Assembly: GCA_910578825.1 (NCBI GenBank)
Contig: CAJTSB010000001.1
Span: 62,001-126,000, forward strand
Length of the DNA: 64,000 nt
Source: an uncultured Lachnospiraceae bacterium
GTDB lineage: Bacteria; Bacillota; Clostridia; Lachnospirales; Lachnospiraceae
Direction of reading: 5' to 3'
Position numbers and translations under genes: made by a program. The notes below the pieces were generated by a model. That model was not told the DNA's origin. It ran no database searches and saw nothing but the letters and a program-made list of their open reading frames with translations. Positions 1 through 8,819 of this stretch are shown here, piece by piece (the stretch's first letter is position 1; every line of letters begins with the position of its first letter).

Positions 1-2382
1 GACTCATTTGGCAGCAATGGATGCGTCAGCGGAAATAATAAGGATGCACAGTTTTTCTATGTAAATACATGTGATAATAATGAACTGTATTCCAGTGTAA
101 ACACAAAATACTGGAGCACACCATCCACAATAAAAACCACGGCTCCTGCCAAGGATGAATGGCATCATATTACCAGCGTTATTTCCGGAAGAACCCTTAC
201 CCTCTATGTGGATGGAATAAAACAGGGGGAGACGATTGCAACGCAGGCGACGTTGACGGAAATCTGGGATCAGGATCCCGAGACGCGGGGAATGTATATT
301 GGAAACTGCAGTTATGGTACGCAGCCGGAAGGCAAGGCAGACGCAGATTACAAAGGTTCCATTCGGGATGTCCGTGTGTACAATGCATCGCTGGCGCCTG
401 CACAGATAGAGGCGGCATATCGTTATAAGGATGAGGTTCTTCCCATGAAATATGCGAAGGATGACCTGATTGAATCCATAGGAGCAAGAGTGGAGGAAGA
501 TGGAACGGTTATCCTGAATGTTACGAATTTGTCAACAACAGAAGGTATTCTTGCGTTGCCGTCAACCAGTTATGGCAATGCAAAGGTTTCCTGGATTTCC
601 TCGGATGATGAGATCATCAATGGGGTGACCGGAGCTGTAGCGATTCCGGAAAAAGGAGAGCCTCATAAAAAGGCGACGTTGACGGCTACGATAAGTATTG
701 GAGAAGGAGAGGAAACGGAAACTTCCCAGGTGGTATTCCACTGTGAGGTCTACTTTAAGAATGACACAGATACCACAGCCTTGCAGCAGGCGCTTCAGGA
801 AATTGAAGATGAAAACCTTGTAGAAGAAGAATATACGGCGGTAAGCTGGAACGTGTTCAAAGAGGCTAAGAAAAACGCGCAGGCTCAGATAGACGATCCG
901 GGTGACGACGCGCAGGTAGCTGCGGTAAAGGATGAACTTCAAGCGGCAAGACAGGGCTTGAAGAGACGCGGCGATATGGAGCTTTTGCAGAATGCGGTTG
1001 CAGAGGCAGAGAAAATCACAGCATCTGCAGATTACACGCCATCAAGCTGGGGAACTTTTGCGACGGCGTTGTCAGAGGCAAAAGATAAGCTGGAGGCTGA
1101 CTTGTCCGTAGAGGAAGTTACGGAGCTTGTAAACGCATTGCAGACGGCTATGAACGGTCTTACACCTACCGAAGAGCAGAAGGTGGGAGAGGCTGAAAAG
1201 GCAGAGATGGCGGCAGCGATTGCCGAGATAAATGCGCTGAGAAAGACATATTATACAAGCGAAAGCTGGACGGCGCTTCAGGAAAAAGTAACGGCGCTGA
1301 AAGCGTTGCAGAATAAGACAAATGCGACAAAGAATGAGGTAAAGGCGGCGATTAATGCCCTGGAAGACGCCAGAAATAAGCTTGTGCCGACCGGAAATCA
1401 AACGCCGGATGCGGATAAGATTACAGAGCTGAAAACAGCATTTGATAAGGCAACCGCAGCAAATGCTGGAATGAAGGAAACGGACTATACCGCTGAGAGC
1501 TGGGAGGCATACCAGAAAGCATACGCTGCAATGAAAAAGATTGCGGATCGCCTCGCAGATGATGCGAAAAAAGGCAGTGTGACAAAGAGTGAGATTGATA
1601 CAGCCATTGCGAATCTGAAGACAGCAACCGAGGGACTTGTCCGCAACGTTGACAAGACAGCATTGAATGCGGCGATCGCAGGCTGTGCAAGCCTGAGGGC
1701 CGCCGACTACATCCCTGCCAGCTGGAATGCGTTCCAGGCGGCATTGAATGCGGCAAAGGCAGTGGCATCCAGGGATGGCGCCACACAAGCAGAAGTAAAC
1801 GCAGCGCTGGCAAACCTGAATGCGAAGAGAGCCGGACTGAAGAGAAACGTGCTCGTAAGCAGCATCAAGCTTTCCGCAACTTATAAGAACGTGGCTGTCG
1901 GAAAGAAGACGACGGTCAAGGCGGTAGTCAACAGCAACGCAACGAACAAAGGCATAACGTTTACGTCATCGAATACGAAGTGGGCGACTGTAAATTCCAA
2001 GACGGGCGTGGTAACGACGAAGAAAGCCGGGGCAGGCAAGACGGTAACCATTACGGCAACGGCAAATGATGCCGGCAAGAAGAAACAGACCATCAAGATT
2101 AAGATTATGAAAGGCTCTGTTACGAAAGTAACCGTCAAGAAGAAATCCTTAAAGGTCAAAGCCGGCAAGAAGGTTACCATCAAGGCAACGGTTAAGACAA
2201 AAGGAAAACCGGCAAACAAGACGCTGTCCTGGAAGTCATCGAACACGAAGTGGGCAACGGTCAACAGCAAAGGAAAGGTAACGACGAAGAAGGCCGGAAA
2301 AGGCAAGACGGTAAAGATTACGGCGACATCGACGGACGGTACGAACAAGAAAGTAACCGTAAAGATTAAACTTACAAAATAA
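1..2382 (+). CDS. Secreted LamG/FIVAR/Ig-like multidomain protein, 5' end cut by the window
   Basis: The frame is open from base 1, so the start and any catalytic domain lie upstream. In order the visible 793 residues show a LamG/concanavalin-like fold (to about base 430, with DEWHHITSVISGRTLTLYVDG), an atrophied bacterial Ig-like segment (about 460-760), five FIVAR repeats of about 65-75 residues (about 770-1845, each with a Y-x(2,4)-SW core), and two Lys-rich Big_2-like domains (1855-2379) sharing the motif KWATVNSK. This order is common C-terminal to secreted glycoside hydrolases in gut Clostridia, so a carbohydrate-active enzyme is likely, but no catalytic residues are visible. There is no LPxTG-like signal at the C terminus; the basic Ig modules may hold it to the wall. 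A terminator follows. Confidence 0.8.
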   Translation, partial: DSFGSNGCVSGNNKDAQFFYVNTCDNNELYSSVNTKYWSTPSTIKTTAPAKDEWHHITSVISGRTLTLYVDGIKQGETIATQATLTEIWDQDPETRGMYIGNCSYGTQPEGKADADYKGSIRDVRVYNASLAPAQIEAAYRYKDEVLPMKYAKDDLIESIGARVEEDGTVILNVTNLSTTEGILALPSTSYGNAKVSWISSDDEIINGVTGAVAIPEKGEPHKKATLTATISIGEGEETETSQVVFHCEVYFKNDTDTTALQQALQEIEDENLVEEEYTAVSWNVFKEAKKNAQAQIDDPGDDAQVAAVKDELQAARQGLKRRGDMELLQNAVAEAEKITASADYTPSSWGTFATALSEAKDKLEADLSVEEVTELVNALQTAMNGLTPTEEQKVGEAEKAEMAAAIAEINALRKTYYTSESWTALQEKVTALKALQNKTNATKNEVKAAINALEDARNKLVPTGNQTPDADKITELKTAFDKATAANAGMKETDYTAESWEAYQKAYAAMKKIADRLADDAKKGSVTKSEIDTAIANLKTATEGLVRNVDKTALNAAIAGCASLRAADYIPASWNAFQAALNAAKAVASRDGATQAEVNAALANLNAKRAGLKRNVLVSSIKLSATYKNVAVGKKTTVKAVVNSNATNKGITFTSSNTKWATVNSKTGVVTTKKAGAGKTVTITATANDAGKKKQTIKIKIMKGSVTKVTVKKKSLKVKAGKKVTIKATVKTKGKPANKTLSWKSSNTKWATVNSKGKVTTKKAGKGKTVKITATSTDGTNKKVTVKIKLTK

Positions 2383-2425
2383 GTACAACGGCAGGTAAGA
2401 GGTATTTGCCGAGAATGAGAAACAA

Positions 2426-2472
2426 AAAAGAGGAACCCCGTAGGCCGGATAAGGCTTTGGGGCTCCTCTTTT
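2426..2472 (+). terminator. Rho-independent terminator after the FIVAR protein
   Basis: An AAAAGAGGA-CCCC arm (2426-2439) pairs with GGGG-TCCTCTTTT (2459-2472) with one A.C mismatch, and an inner AGGCC/GGCTT stem extends it. The run of T at the 3' side completes the signal. Confidence 0.85.
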
Positions 2473-2697
2473 AGTAGTCGGAGTAATATTGCGAGAGGGC
2501 GCCAGACGTCCCGGCGCATATGTTTCCGATTAATTATTCGGGGCTGACCAGCGAGGAGATACCATTTGTGGTAAAATTGATGACGAAATGTGTATTTGGG
2601 GGATAATAATTGGTGAAAATTGACATTCCCTTTTTGGCGTGAATCTGTTATTATAGTGCCTGTAATTATTAAATTTTTATAAAGGAGGTTTTTGTTA
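2473..2697. other. Gene-free spacer before the LamG/Ig protein
   Basis: The 315-base gap between the two secreted-protein genes holds the terminator at 2426-2472 and then the untranslated leader of the next gene. A TTGACA sits at 2620-2625, but the only good -10-like block (TATTAT, 2649-2654) is 23 bases away, so no promoter is called. An AAAGGAGG Shine-Dalgarno occupies 2681-2688. No RNA gene or riboswitch was recognised. Confidence 0.5.
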
Positions 2698-4788
2698 ATG
2701 AGAAAGAACAATGTGTGGAAACAGGCACTTGCTCTGGTACTCTCTGCGACACTGGTATTGGGGAATGTTTCACCTGTTTCCGCGGCTACCGGCGATGCAG
2801 GAACAGACGAAGGTGCCGGAAATCCGGAAGTGGTAACGAATATGGATGCTTATGAAGCAATTGAGTTTACTGCTGATGGTGAGCAAACAACGGTATCAGG
2901 CGGCGATGGCTATGTAGAAAACGGTATCAAGTTTGTTAACTCTGGCGTCGAGATCGTGAATGCTCCGATCATTACACCGGGCGAGGGTGATGAGCCGGGT
3001 GATGACGGCGGTCATGGAAAAGTGTTCAAGTTTAAAACTGGTGAGCAGGAAATTTACAATACGCCGGAAAAACCGGAGAATCCAACGAAAGGAACAACGG
3101 GTCTGGATTATCTTACATCCGAAAAGAATGCTCTCAAAAAGTATGATTTTTCCAGAGGCGTTACGGTTTCTTTTGATATCTATCCGGAAGCGCAGCATAA
3201 TGTTGACTGGAATTATTTCTTTGTAGTAGGTGTTTTTGAAGAAAGCGCCAGAAATACCCTGTCAGCATCAACTGGTCTCAGATCTTGTTTTGACAGCCAG
3301 AAGAGGAAAGACGAAGAAGGGGCATCATGGGAATCGAATTATCCTGGTCAGGGCTGGATTGCAGAGAACAAGGGCGAATACGAATGGGATTATTTCTCAT
3401 ATGAAGTCAATGCCCACAAGTGGTATAATGTGAAATATATCTACACGCCGGAGGGTGTGACAATTGCGATTAATGGCAAGCCGGTAGTATCCTATCCTGA
3501 TCCAAAAGGATATGTGGCAGATATCTTAACGCATTTGAAAGATGGACAGCTTCGAATTGGCAAAGGCGTTCTGACGACGCTGGAAGGCTATGAAGGTCTT
3601 ATGGATAACTTCAAGCTGCAGCCGGTTGCTCCGCATCAGCACACCGTTGTTTCCGCTGGTGATGGCAGACGCGTAGAGCCTACCTGTACAGAAAACGGAT
3701 ATGTGCAGAAAGGTCTGTGTACAGAGTGCGGCGTTATGGTGGAAGAGATCCTTCGTGCACTGGGACATAGCTATGGCGAACTTATGGCAGCAACAGAGGC
3801 AAACTGTATAAAATATGGACATGAGGCGCATTTTGAGTGTGAGGTATGCGGTCAGTGGGCTGTTGCAGATGAATCTGCAGAAGATGGAAAGAGAGAAATT
3901 GAATCTGACGAGATTAAGATAGAGAAACTTGGACATGATTACGAAACAGTTATCACGAAAGCAACCACAGCGAAAGATGGCGCTATTGTTGAGACCTGTA
4001 AGAGAGAAGGATGTACATCTGATCCGAAAACAACCGTTATTCCGAAGGCAAGCAACATTGCACTGGCAGGAACAAGCTTTACATATACAGGCAAGGAAAT
4101 TAAGCCTGCAGTTACCGTGAAAGACAGCGAAGGCACGGTGATTACAACAGATAATTACGATGTTGTATACAGCAACAATGTAAAGGTTGGTACAGCTACG
4201 GTTACGATTAAGTTTAAAGGCGCTAACTATGAAGGAACAGCTACCAAAACATTTGTGATTAAGTCTGCTGCAGTGCCTGCAAAGCTTACGTTAGGCAAAG
4301 CAAGTGTAACATTGTATACAGGTAATGCGAAAAAGTCTGAAACCGTAAAGGTAACTTCTATCGCAGGTGCATCCAAAACTGTAACATGGAAGTCTGACAA
4401 TCCGAAGATAGCCAAGGTTGACAACAAAGGAAAGATTACGGCTGTTAAAAAAGGAACAACCAACGTAAGAGCTACTGCAAACGGTATCACCAGAATTGTC
4501 AAAGTTACGGTTAAAAATCCGACCATTACTTTGAAAAACGGCAAGAAGAAATTCACCAAGAAGACCGTACAGGCTAAGAGAAAGAAAAAGACGACGCTGA
4601 CCGTAAGCGTAAGCCCGTCTAAGTCTGGTTTCAAACTTGGAAAGATGACTTCCAAGCAGAAGAAGATTGCAAAAGTAACTCTTAGCAAGAAGGGTAAACT
4701 TGTAATTCAGGGTAAGAAGAAAGGTTCTTTCAAGATTAAGATTACGAGTGGAAAGACAACAAAGACACTTACCGTTAAAGTAAAATAA
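2698..4788 (+). CDS. Secreted LamG-like protein with Cys-pair and Ig-like repeats
   Basis: ATG 2698 is preferred over TTG 2692 because AAAGGAGG at 2681-2688 is 9 bases upstream and the protein then opens with a signal peptide (RKNN, then a hydrophobic core ending near VSPVSAA). Next come a LamG-like beta-sandwich (about residues 45-305), Cys-pair segments such as CTENGYVQKGLCTEC and CEVCGQW, one Ig-like repeat with YTGKEIKPAV...YSNN of the same type as the giant protein at 38474, a Big_2-like domain and a very Lys-rich C-terminal domain. There is no sorting signal or catalytic motif. A binding or adhesion role is inferred; the substrate is unknown. It is a single-gene unit ended by the terminator at 4809. 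Confidence 0.8.
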   Translation: MRKNNVWKQALALVLSATLVLGNVSPVSAATGDAGTDEGAGNPEVVTNMDAYEAIEFTADGEQTTVSGGDGYVENGIKFVNSGVEIVNAPIITPGEGDEPGDDGGHGKVFKFKTGEQEIYNTPEKPENPTKGTTGLDYLTSEKNALKKYDFSRGVTVSFDIYPEAQHNVDWNYFFVVGVFEESARNTLSASTGLRSCFDSQKRKDEEGASWESNYPGQGWIAENKGEYEWDYFSYEVNAHKWYNVKYIYTPEGVTIAINGKPVVSYPDPKGYVADILTHLKDGQLRIGKGVLTTLEGYEGLMDNFKLQPVAPHQHTVVSAGDGRRVEPTCTENGYVQKGLCTECGVMVEEILRALGHSYGELMAATEANCIKYGHEAHFECEVCGQWAVADESAEDGKREIESDEIKIEKLGHDYETVITKATTAKDGAIVETCKREGCTSDPKTTVIPKASNIALAGTSFTYTGKEIKPAVTVKDSEGTVITTDNYDVVYSNNVKVGTATVTIKFKGANYEGTATKTFVIKSAAVPAKLTLGKASVTLYTGNAKKSETVKVTSIAGASKTVTWKSDNPKIAKVDNKGKITAVKKGTTNVRATANGITRIVKVTVKNPTITLKNGKKKFTKKTVQAKRKKKTTLTVSVSPSKSGFKLGKMTSKQKKIAKVTLSKKGKLVIQGKKKGSFKIKITSGKTTKTLTVKVK

Positions 4789-4808
4789 TTCCGTAACCCG
4801 GAATGCAT

Positions 4809-4844
4809 AAAGGAACAGCCGCGCATTTGCGCGGCTGTTCCTTT
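4809..4844 (+). terminator. Rho-independent terminator after the LamG/Ig protein
   Basis: A perfect 16-base-pair stem: AAAGGAACAGCCGCGC (4809-4824), loop ATTT, and its exact complement at 4829-4844 ending in TTCCTTT. Confidence 0.95.
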
Positions 4845-4887
4845 ATCCTTGTCGCGGCAATTTTCTAAAACTTGTATCAGAAAAATG

Positions 4888-4916
4888 TTGACATAAAATT
4901 TTATTAATCCTATAAT
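4888..4916 (+). promoter_or_regulatory. Sigma-A promoter of the MATE gene
   Basis: TTGACA (4888-4893), 17 bases, TATAAT (4911-4916): both hexamers match the vegetative consensus exactly, 44 bases before the favoured start codon. Confidence 0.92.
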
Positions 4917-4959
4917 AGGTCTGCTGCCTCAAAATAGCTTATACAAAGGGATGATGAAT

Positions 4960-6348
4960 ATGGATAATAAAAATAAACAAAGTATTGAAGAAAATAAGAT
5001 GGGTGTCATGCCGGTCAACAGATTAGTGTGGAATATGTCGTTTCCAATGATGGTTTCCATGCTGGTGCAGGCATTATACAACATTGTAGACAGCGTGTTT
5101 GTGGCGCGGGTGTCTGAGGATGCATTGACAGCGGTATCGCTTGCATTTCCATTACAAACGCTTTTGATTGCGGTCGGAGCAGGTACGGGAGTCGGCATCA
5201 ATGCAATTCTTTCCAAATCACTGGGAGAAAAGAATTTCAAGAAGGCGAATGATACAGCATTGAATGGAGGATTCCTCTATATAGTAAGTTATCTGCTTTT
5301 CCTGATACTGGGGTTTGTGGTGGTCAAACCATTTTATGCGAGTCAGTTGAAAGGAAGTTCGCCGGCGATTTTTGATATGGGCGTGCAGTATTTGAGCATT
5401 GTCATGATTTTCTCTTTGGGTATATTCGGACAGTTCTTTTTTGAACGCCTACTGACTTCTACAGGGAAGACGATTTTCAGCATGATCTCACAGCTTGCCG
5501 GCGCAATAACGAATATTATTTTGGATCCGATTCTTATTTTTGGAATGTTCGGCCTGCCCAGGATGGGAGTCGCGGGCGCGGCTGTGGCTACGGTCGTTGG
5601 ACAGTGTGTGGCGGCGATTGTTGCCTGTGTCTGCAATGCGAAGTTCAACCGAGAGATTAACCTTTCTCTGAAGGGATTTCGCCTGAGCAAAACGTTAATA
5701 GGAAATATTTATATGGTAGGAATTCCTTCTATTATAATGCAGTCGATTGGTTCCGTTATGGTTTACTGCATGAATAAGATACTCATCGACTTTTCGTCCA
5801 CTGCGGCGGCGGTCTTTGGCGTGTACTTTAAACTTCAGAGTTTCTTCTTTATGCCGGTCTTTGGGTTGAACAACGGTATTACGCCGATTATTGCATACAG
5901 TTACGGTGCGCAGCAGCGAAAGCGTATGATTAAAACCATCCGGATCAGCATGGGAATTGCCTTTGGACTGTTATTGTTTGGGTTTGCCGGATTTGAACTT
6001 GTTCCGCAGGTTTTGCTGAAGATGTTTGATGCGTCGGAGGAAATGATGGAAATCGGCTGTCGCGCGCTGCGGACGATCGGATTCCACTTCCTGATTGCGT
6101 GGTTCTGCATTATAGCGGGAACCGTTTTCCAGGCGTTGGGCAAGGCGGTTTACAGTATGATCGTTTCGATTATGAGGCAGTTGGTGGTGCTTGTCCCGGC
6201 GGCATATATTCTTGCGAGAGTGGGCGGTCTGGACGCAGTATGGTGGTCATTCCCGATTGCAGAGCTGATGTCCCTGGTGGTGTCGGCATGTTGTCTGCTC
6301 AGTATTTATAAGAAAATAATCAGACCTTTGCCGGAGGGCAAGGAATAA
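4960..6348 (+). CDS. MATE family multidrug/sodium antiporter
   Basis: A polytopic membrane protein of about 462 residues with the twelve-helix, two-lobe pattern of MATE exporters. It opens with PVNRLVWNMSFPMMVSMLVQALYNIVDSVFVAR, typical of the family's first two helices, and repeats a related pattern (GIPSIIMQSIGSVMVYCMNKIL) at the start of the second half. Such proteins expel cationic drugs or metabolites in exchange for Na+ or H+; the substrate cannot be read from sequence. Three in-frame ATGs (4951, 4954, 4960) exist; AAAGGG at 4945-4950 gives workable spacing only to 4960. It is monocistronic, between its own promoter and the hairpin at 6361-6400. Confidence 0.9.
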   Translation: MDNKNKQSIEENKMGVMPVNRLVWNMSFPMMVSMLVQALYNIVDSVFVARVSEDALTAVSLAFPLQTLLIAVGAGTGVGINAILSKSLGEKNFKKANDTALNGGFLYIVSYLLFLILGFVVVKPFYASQLKGSSPAIFDMGVQYLSIVMIFSLGIFGQFFFERLLTSTGKTIFSMISQLAGAITNIILDPILIFGMFGLPRMGVAGAAVATVVGQCVAAIVACVCNAKFNREINLSLKGFRLSKTLIGNIYMVGIPSIIMQSIGSVMVYCMNKILIDFSSTAAAVFGVYFKLQSFFFMPVFGLNNGITPIIAYSYGAQQRKRMIKTIRISMGIAFGLLLFGFAGFELVPQVLLKMFDASEEMMEIGCRALRTIGFHFLIAWFCIIAGTVFQALGKAVYSMIVSIMRQLVVLVPAAYILARVGGLDAVWWSFPIAELMSLVVSACCLLSIYKKIIRPLPEGKE

Positions 6349-6360
6349 TGCGGGAAAATA

Positions 6361-6400
6361 TTCAGGAAGTGGCAGCGGGGGACTGCTGTCGTTTCCTGAA
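6361..6400 (+). terminator. Terminator after the MATE gene
   Basis: TTCAGGAAGTGGCAGC (6361-6376) pairs over 16 positions, three of them G.U, with GCTGTCGTTTCCTGAA (6385-6400); a T-rich stretch follows at 6401-6414. It lies just upstream of the S10 promoter. Confidence 0.75.
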
Positions 6401-6435
6401 TTGTTGCCTTTTTCCTCGATTTTTTCAAAAAACCC

Positions 6436-6464
6436 TTGCATTTTCCTGGAAGATGCTTTATACT
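6436..6464 (+). promoter_or_regulatory. Sigma-A promoter of the S10 operon
   Basis: TTGCAT (6436-6441), 17 bases, TATACT (6459-6464). The -35 sits inside the block CAAAAAACCCTTGCATTTTC (6426-6445), which recurs with two mismatches at the rpmJ promoter; the A-tract resembles an UP element. Predicted transcription start is about 6471. Confidence 0.88.
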
Positions 6465-6470
6465 GATACT

Positions 6471-6697
6471 TGCTGTGGCATGATAGCGATGAAATGTGAG
6501 GTTGCTGCCGCAAGTACGGCAGGTTTTCCGTGGAGCGAATGTCAAGTTAGGAAACTGGCGACAAGTCACTGTATCACAATAAGAAGTCTGCATAAGAGCA
6601 GAAACAGCGTGTGTAAAGCATATGACACACACGGAGAAGTGTACAGTCACCGCTTGTCGTACTGAAATGAAAGTGCGAAAAGGAGGCGACTTTTTTT
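6471..6697 (+). promoter_or_regulatory. Structured S10-operon leader RNA
   Basis: About 227 untranslated bases between the promoter and rpsJ contain a hairpin CTGCCG/CGGCAG (6505-6510 with 6517-6522) and then a multibranched domain. Its closing stem is CGACAAG/CTTGTCG (6559-6565 with 6653-6659) continued by ACTGT/ACAGT (6568-6572 with 6643-6647). Inside it are TCTGC/GCAGA (6587-6591 with 6598-6602) and CGTGTGT/ACACACG (6608-6614 with 6627-6633). Feedback control by a ribosomal protein of the operon is inferred. Clostridial S10 leaders have been proposed by comparative genomics, but I cannot confirm a match. Confidence 0.6.
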
Positions 6698-7015
6698 ATG
6701 GCAAGTCAAGTAATGAGAATCACACTGAAGGCATACGACCATCAGTTAGTGGATGCATCTGCTAAGAAAATCATTGAAACTGTAAAGAAAAATGGATCAC
6801 AGGTGAGCGGACCGGTGCCACTTCCGACTAAGAAAGAAGTAGTTACCATTCTGAGAGCTGTTCACAAGTACAAAGATTCCAGAGAGCAGTTTGAGCAGAG
6901 AACTCATAAGAGACTGATTGATATCATCACACCGACCCAGAAGACGATTGATGCATTGTCCAGGCTGGAGATGCCGGCTGGTGTATACATTGATATCAAG
7001 ATGAAGAACAAGTAA
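6698..7015 (+). CDS. rpsJ: 30S ribosomal protein S10 (uS10, NusE)
   Basis: A 105-residue protein with recognisable S10 sequence (MRITLKAYDHQLVD, HKRLIDIITPTQKTIDAL, MPAGVYIDIKMK). It binds the 3' domain of 16S rRNA in the 30S head and also acts as NusE in antitermination. AGGAGG at 6680-6685 sets the ATG. It is the first gene of the S10-spc-alpha super-operon, after the structured leader, and is followed by an unusually long 121-base gap before rplC. Confidence 0.98.
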   Translation: MASQVMRITLKAYDHQLVDASAKKIIETVKKNGSQVSGPVPLPTKKEVVTILRAVHKYKDSREQFEQRTHKRLIDIITPTQKTIDALSRLEMPAGVYIDIKMKNK

Positions 7016-7136
7016 TATGAGGTAGAATCCTGACAGGTTTATATACATTGTATACACTGTTCTAGGATGAGCGGTTCCGATGCCCCCAACGTCGGGTATG
7101 AATCGTTCCGCTGTAGAGAAAACAGGAGGTAAAGAA
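7016..7136 (+). other. rpsJ-rplC spacer with imperfect hairpins
   Basis: The spacer is much longer than others in the early operon. It holds an AT-rich imperfect hairpin (TATAC/GTATA around 7043-7055, flanked by TCCT...AGGA arms) and a second weak fold with AGCGG/CCGCT ends (about 7070-7112). No promoter or ORF with a ribosome-binding site is convincing. It may be a processing or regulatory segment. Confidence 0.35.
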
Positions 7137-7820
7137 ATGAAGAAAGCGATTTTAGCTACAAAAGTCGGAATGACTCAAATCTTCAACACAGACGGTACGT
7201 TAGTGCCGGTTACTGTATTGCAGGCTGGTCCTTGTGTTGTAACTCAGATTAAGACTGAGGAAAACGATGGTTACAGTGCAGTTCAGGTTGGCTTTATTGA
7301 CAGAAAAGACAAGATTGTGAATAAGGACGCCAACGGAAAGAAAGAGATCAGAAACAGACATGGCGCTACAAAGGCTGAGAAAGGACATTTCGAGAAAGCC
7401 GGCGTATCCAGCAAGCGGTTTATAAGAGAGTTTAAATTCGAGAATGCCGCAGATTATAAGCTGGCAGATGAAATTAAGGCTGATATCTTTGCAGAAGGCG
7501 ACAAGATTGACGCTACTGCAATTTCAAAAGGAAAAGGATTCCAGGGTGCGATTAAGAGACATGGTCAGCACAGAGGACCGATGACGCACGGTTCTAAGTT
7601 CCATCGTCATCAGGGTTCGAACGGTGCATGTTCCAGCCCGAGCAAGGTATTCAAGGGAAAAGGAATGCCTGGTCATATGGGTTGCGTGAAAGTAACCGTT
7701 CAGAATCTGGAGGTTGTCAGAGTAGACGCTGAGAACAATCTGCTTTTAATCAAAGGTTCTGTACCGGGACCCAAGAAGTCTTTGGTAACCATTAAAGAGA
7801 CTGTAAAAGCAACACAGTAG
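7137..7820 (+). CDS. rplC: 50S ribosomal protein L3 (uL3)
   Basis: The protein starts MKKAILATKVGMTQIF; ATG 7137 follows an AGGAGGT, and an in-frame upstream ATG at 7080 lacks one. The loop motif GPMTHGSKFHRHQGS and the GKGMPGHMG segment reach toward the peptidyl transferase centre. L3 is an early assembly protein of the 50S subunit. At 227 residues it is somewhat longer than usual because of a charged segment around residues 55-110. Confidence 0.97.
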   Translation: MKKAILATKVGMTQIFNTDGTLVPVTVLQAGPCVVTQIKTEENDGYSAVQVGFIDRKDKIVNKDANGKKEIRNRHGATKAEKGHFEKAGVSSKRFIREFKFENAADYKLADEIKADIFAEGDKIDATAISKGKGFQGAIKRHGQHRGPMTHGSKFHRHQGSNGACSSPSKVFKGKGMPGHMGCVKVTVQNLEVVRVDAENNLLLIKGSVPGPKKSLVTIKETVKATQ

Positions 7821-7844
7821 TGCTTTGAAAGGAGGAATTTAGAG

Positions 7845-8465
7845 ATGGCTAACGTAGCTGTTTATAATATGAAAGGCGAAGAAGTTGGAAGCCTCGAGCT
7901 GGGCGATGCAGTGTTCGGTGCGAAAATCAATGAGCATCTGGTACACATGGCAGTCGTACAGCAGCTCGCAAACAACCGTCAGGGTACACAGAAGGCAAAG
8001 ACACGTTCTGAAGTGCGCGGCGGTGGAAGAAAACCGTGGAGACAGAAGGGAACCGGACATGCAAGACAGGGCTCCATCCGTGCTCCTCAGTGGAAGGGCG
8101 GCGGAATTGTATTTGCTCCGACCCCGAGGGATTATTCTTTCAAGTTGAATAAGAAAGAAAAGAGAGCAGCGCTGAAATCCGTGCTGACTTCAAAAGTAAA
8201 TGAGGGCAAGTTCATCGTTCTGGATGAATTGAAACTGGATGAAATAAAGACGAAGAAATTCAAAGAAGTATTAGATAACCTGAAAGTAAACAAGGCGCTG
8301 GTAATTATCAATGAGAATGACAAGAATATCGTGTTGTCTGCAAGGAATCTTCCGTCTGTGAAGACAGCGCTTACGAATACCATCAATGTGTATGATATTC
8401 TGAAATACGACACCATTGTAGTAACCAAGGATGCCGTAGCAACAATCGAGGAGGTGTATGCATAA
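7845..8465 (+). CDS. rplD: 50S ribosomal protein L4 (uL4)
   Basis: A 206-residue L4 with a globular fold and the extended loop (RGGGRKPWRQKGTGHARQG, about residues 58-76) that lines the constriction of the polypeptide exit tunnel. In gammaproteobacteria L4 also represses its own operon; whether it does so here is unknown. AAAGGAGG precedes ATG 7845. The stop codon overlaps the rplW start as TAATG, indicating translational coupling. Confidence 0.97.
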   Translation: MANVAVYNMKGEEVGSLELGDAVFGAKINEHLVHMAVVQQLANNRQGTQKAKTRSEVRGGGRKPWRQKGTGHARQGSIRAPQWKGGGIVFAPTPRDYSFKLNKKEKRAALKSVLTSKVNEGKFIVLDELKLDEIKTKKFKEVLDNLKVNKALVIINENDKNIVLSARNLPSVKTALTNTINVYDILKYDTIVVTKDAVATIEEVYA

Positions 8466-8764
8466 TGGCTAACATACAATATTATGATGTGATCCTCAAA
8501 CCGGTTGTCACAGAAAAGAGCATGAACTTAATGAGTGAGAAGAAATACACTTTTCTGGTACATCCCGAAGCAAACAAGACCATGATTAAAGAAGCTGTTG
8601 AGAAAATGTTCGAGGGAACCAAAGTTGCAAAGGTAAACACCATGAACATTGACGGCAAGAGAAAGAGAAGAGGCATGGTGGTTGGAAAGACTGCTAAGAC
8701 CAAGAAGGCAATTGTTCAGTTGACGGAGGACAGCAAGGATATTGAGATTTTTGCCGGATTATAA
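8465..8764 (+). CDS. rplW: 50S ribosomal protein L23 (uL23)
   Basis: A 99-residue L23 with the typical opening YYDVILKPVVTEKSM and the NVDGK-like strand (MNIDGKRKRRGMV). It sits at the tunnel exit and docks trigger factor and SRP. Its start overlaps the rplD stop, and its ribosome-binding site (GAGGAGGTG) lies inside the end of rplD. Confidence 0.97.
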   Translation: MANIQYYDVILKPVVTEKSMNLMSEKKYTFLVHPEANKTMIKEAVEKMFEGTKVAKVNTMNIDGKRKRRGMVVGKTAKTKKAIVQLTEDSKDIEIFAGL

Positions 8765-8819
8765 GCATTTCATGATGCGGCGGTAAATAATGGATTGATA
8801 GGATGAAAGGAGAACCACA

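Noticed and set aside
2620..2654. TTGACA upstream of the LamG/Ig gene as a promoter
   Set aside because: The only good -10-like block is 23 bases downstream, too far for a vegetative promoter.
6306..6665. Overlapping ORFs of about 105-114 codons on both strands in the S10 leader
   Set aside because: They overlap the MATE terminator, promoter and leader, have no ribosome-binding sites and resemble no protein family.
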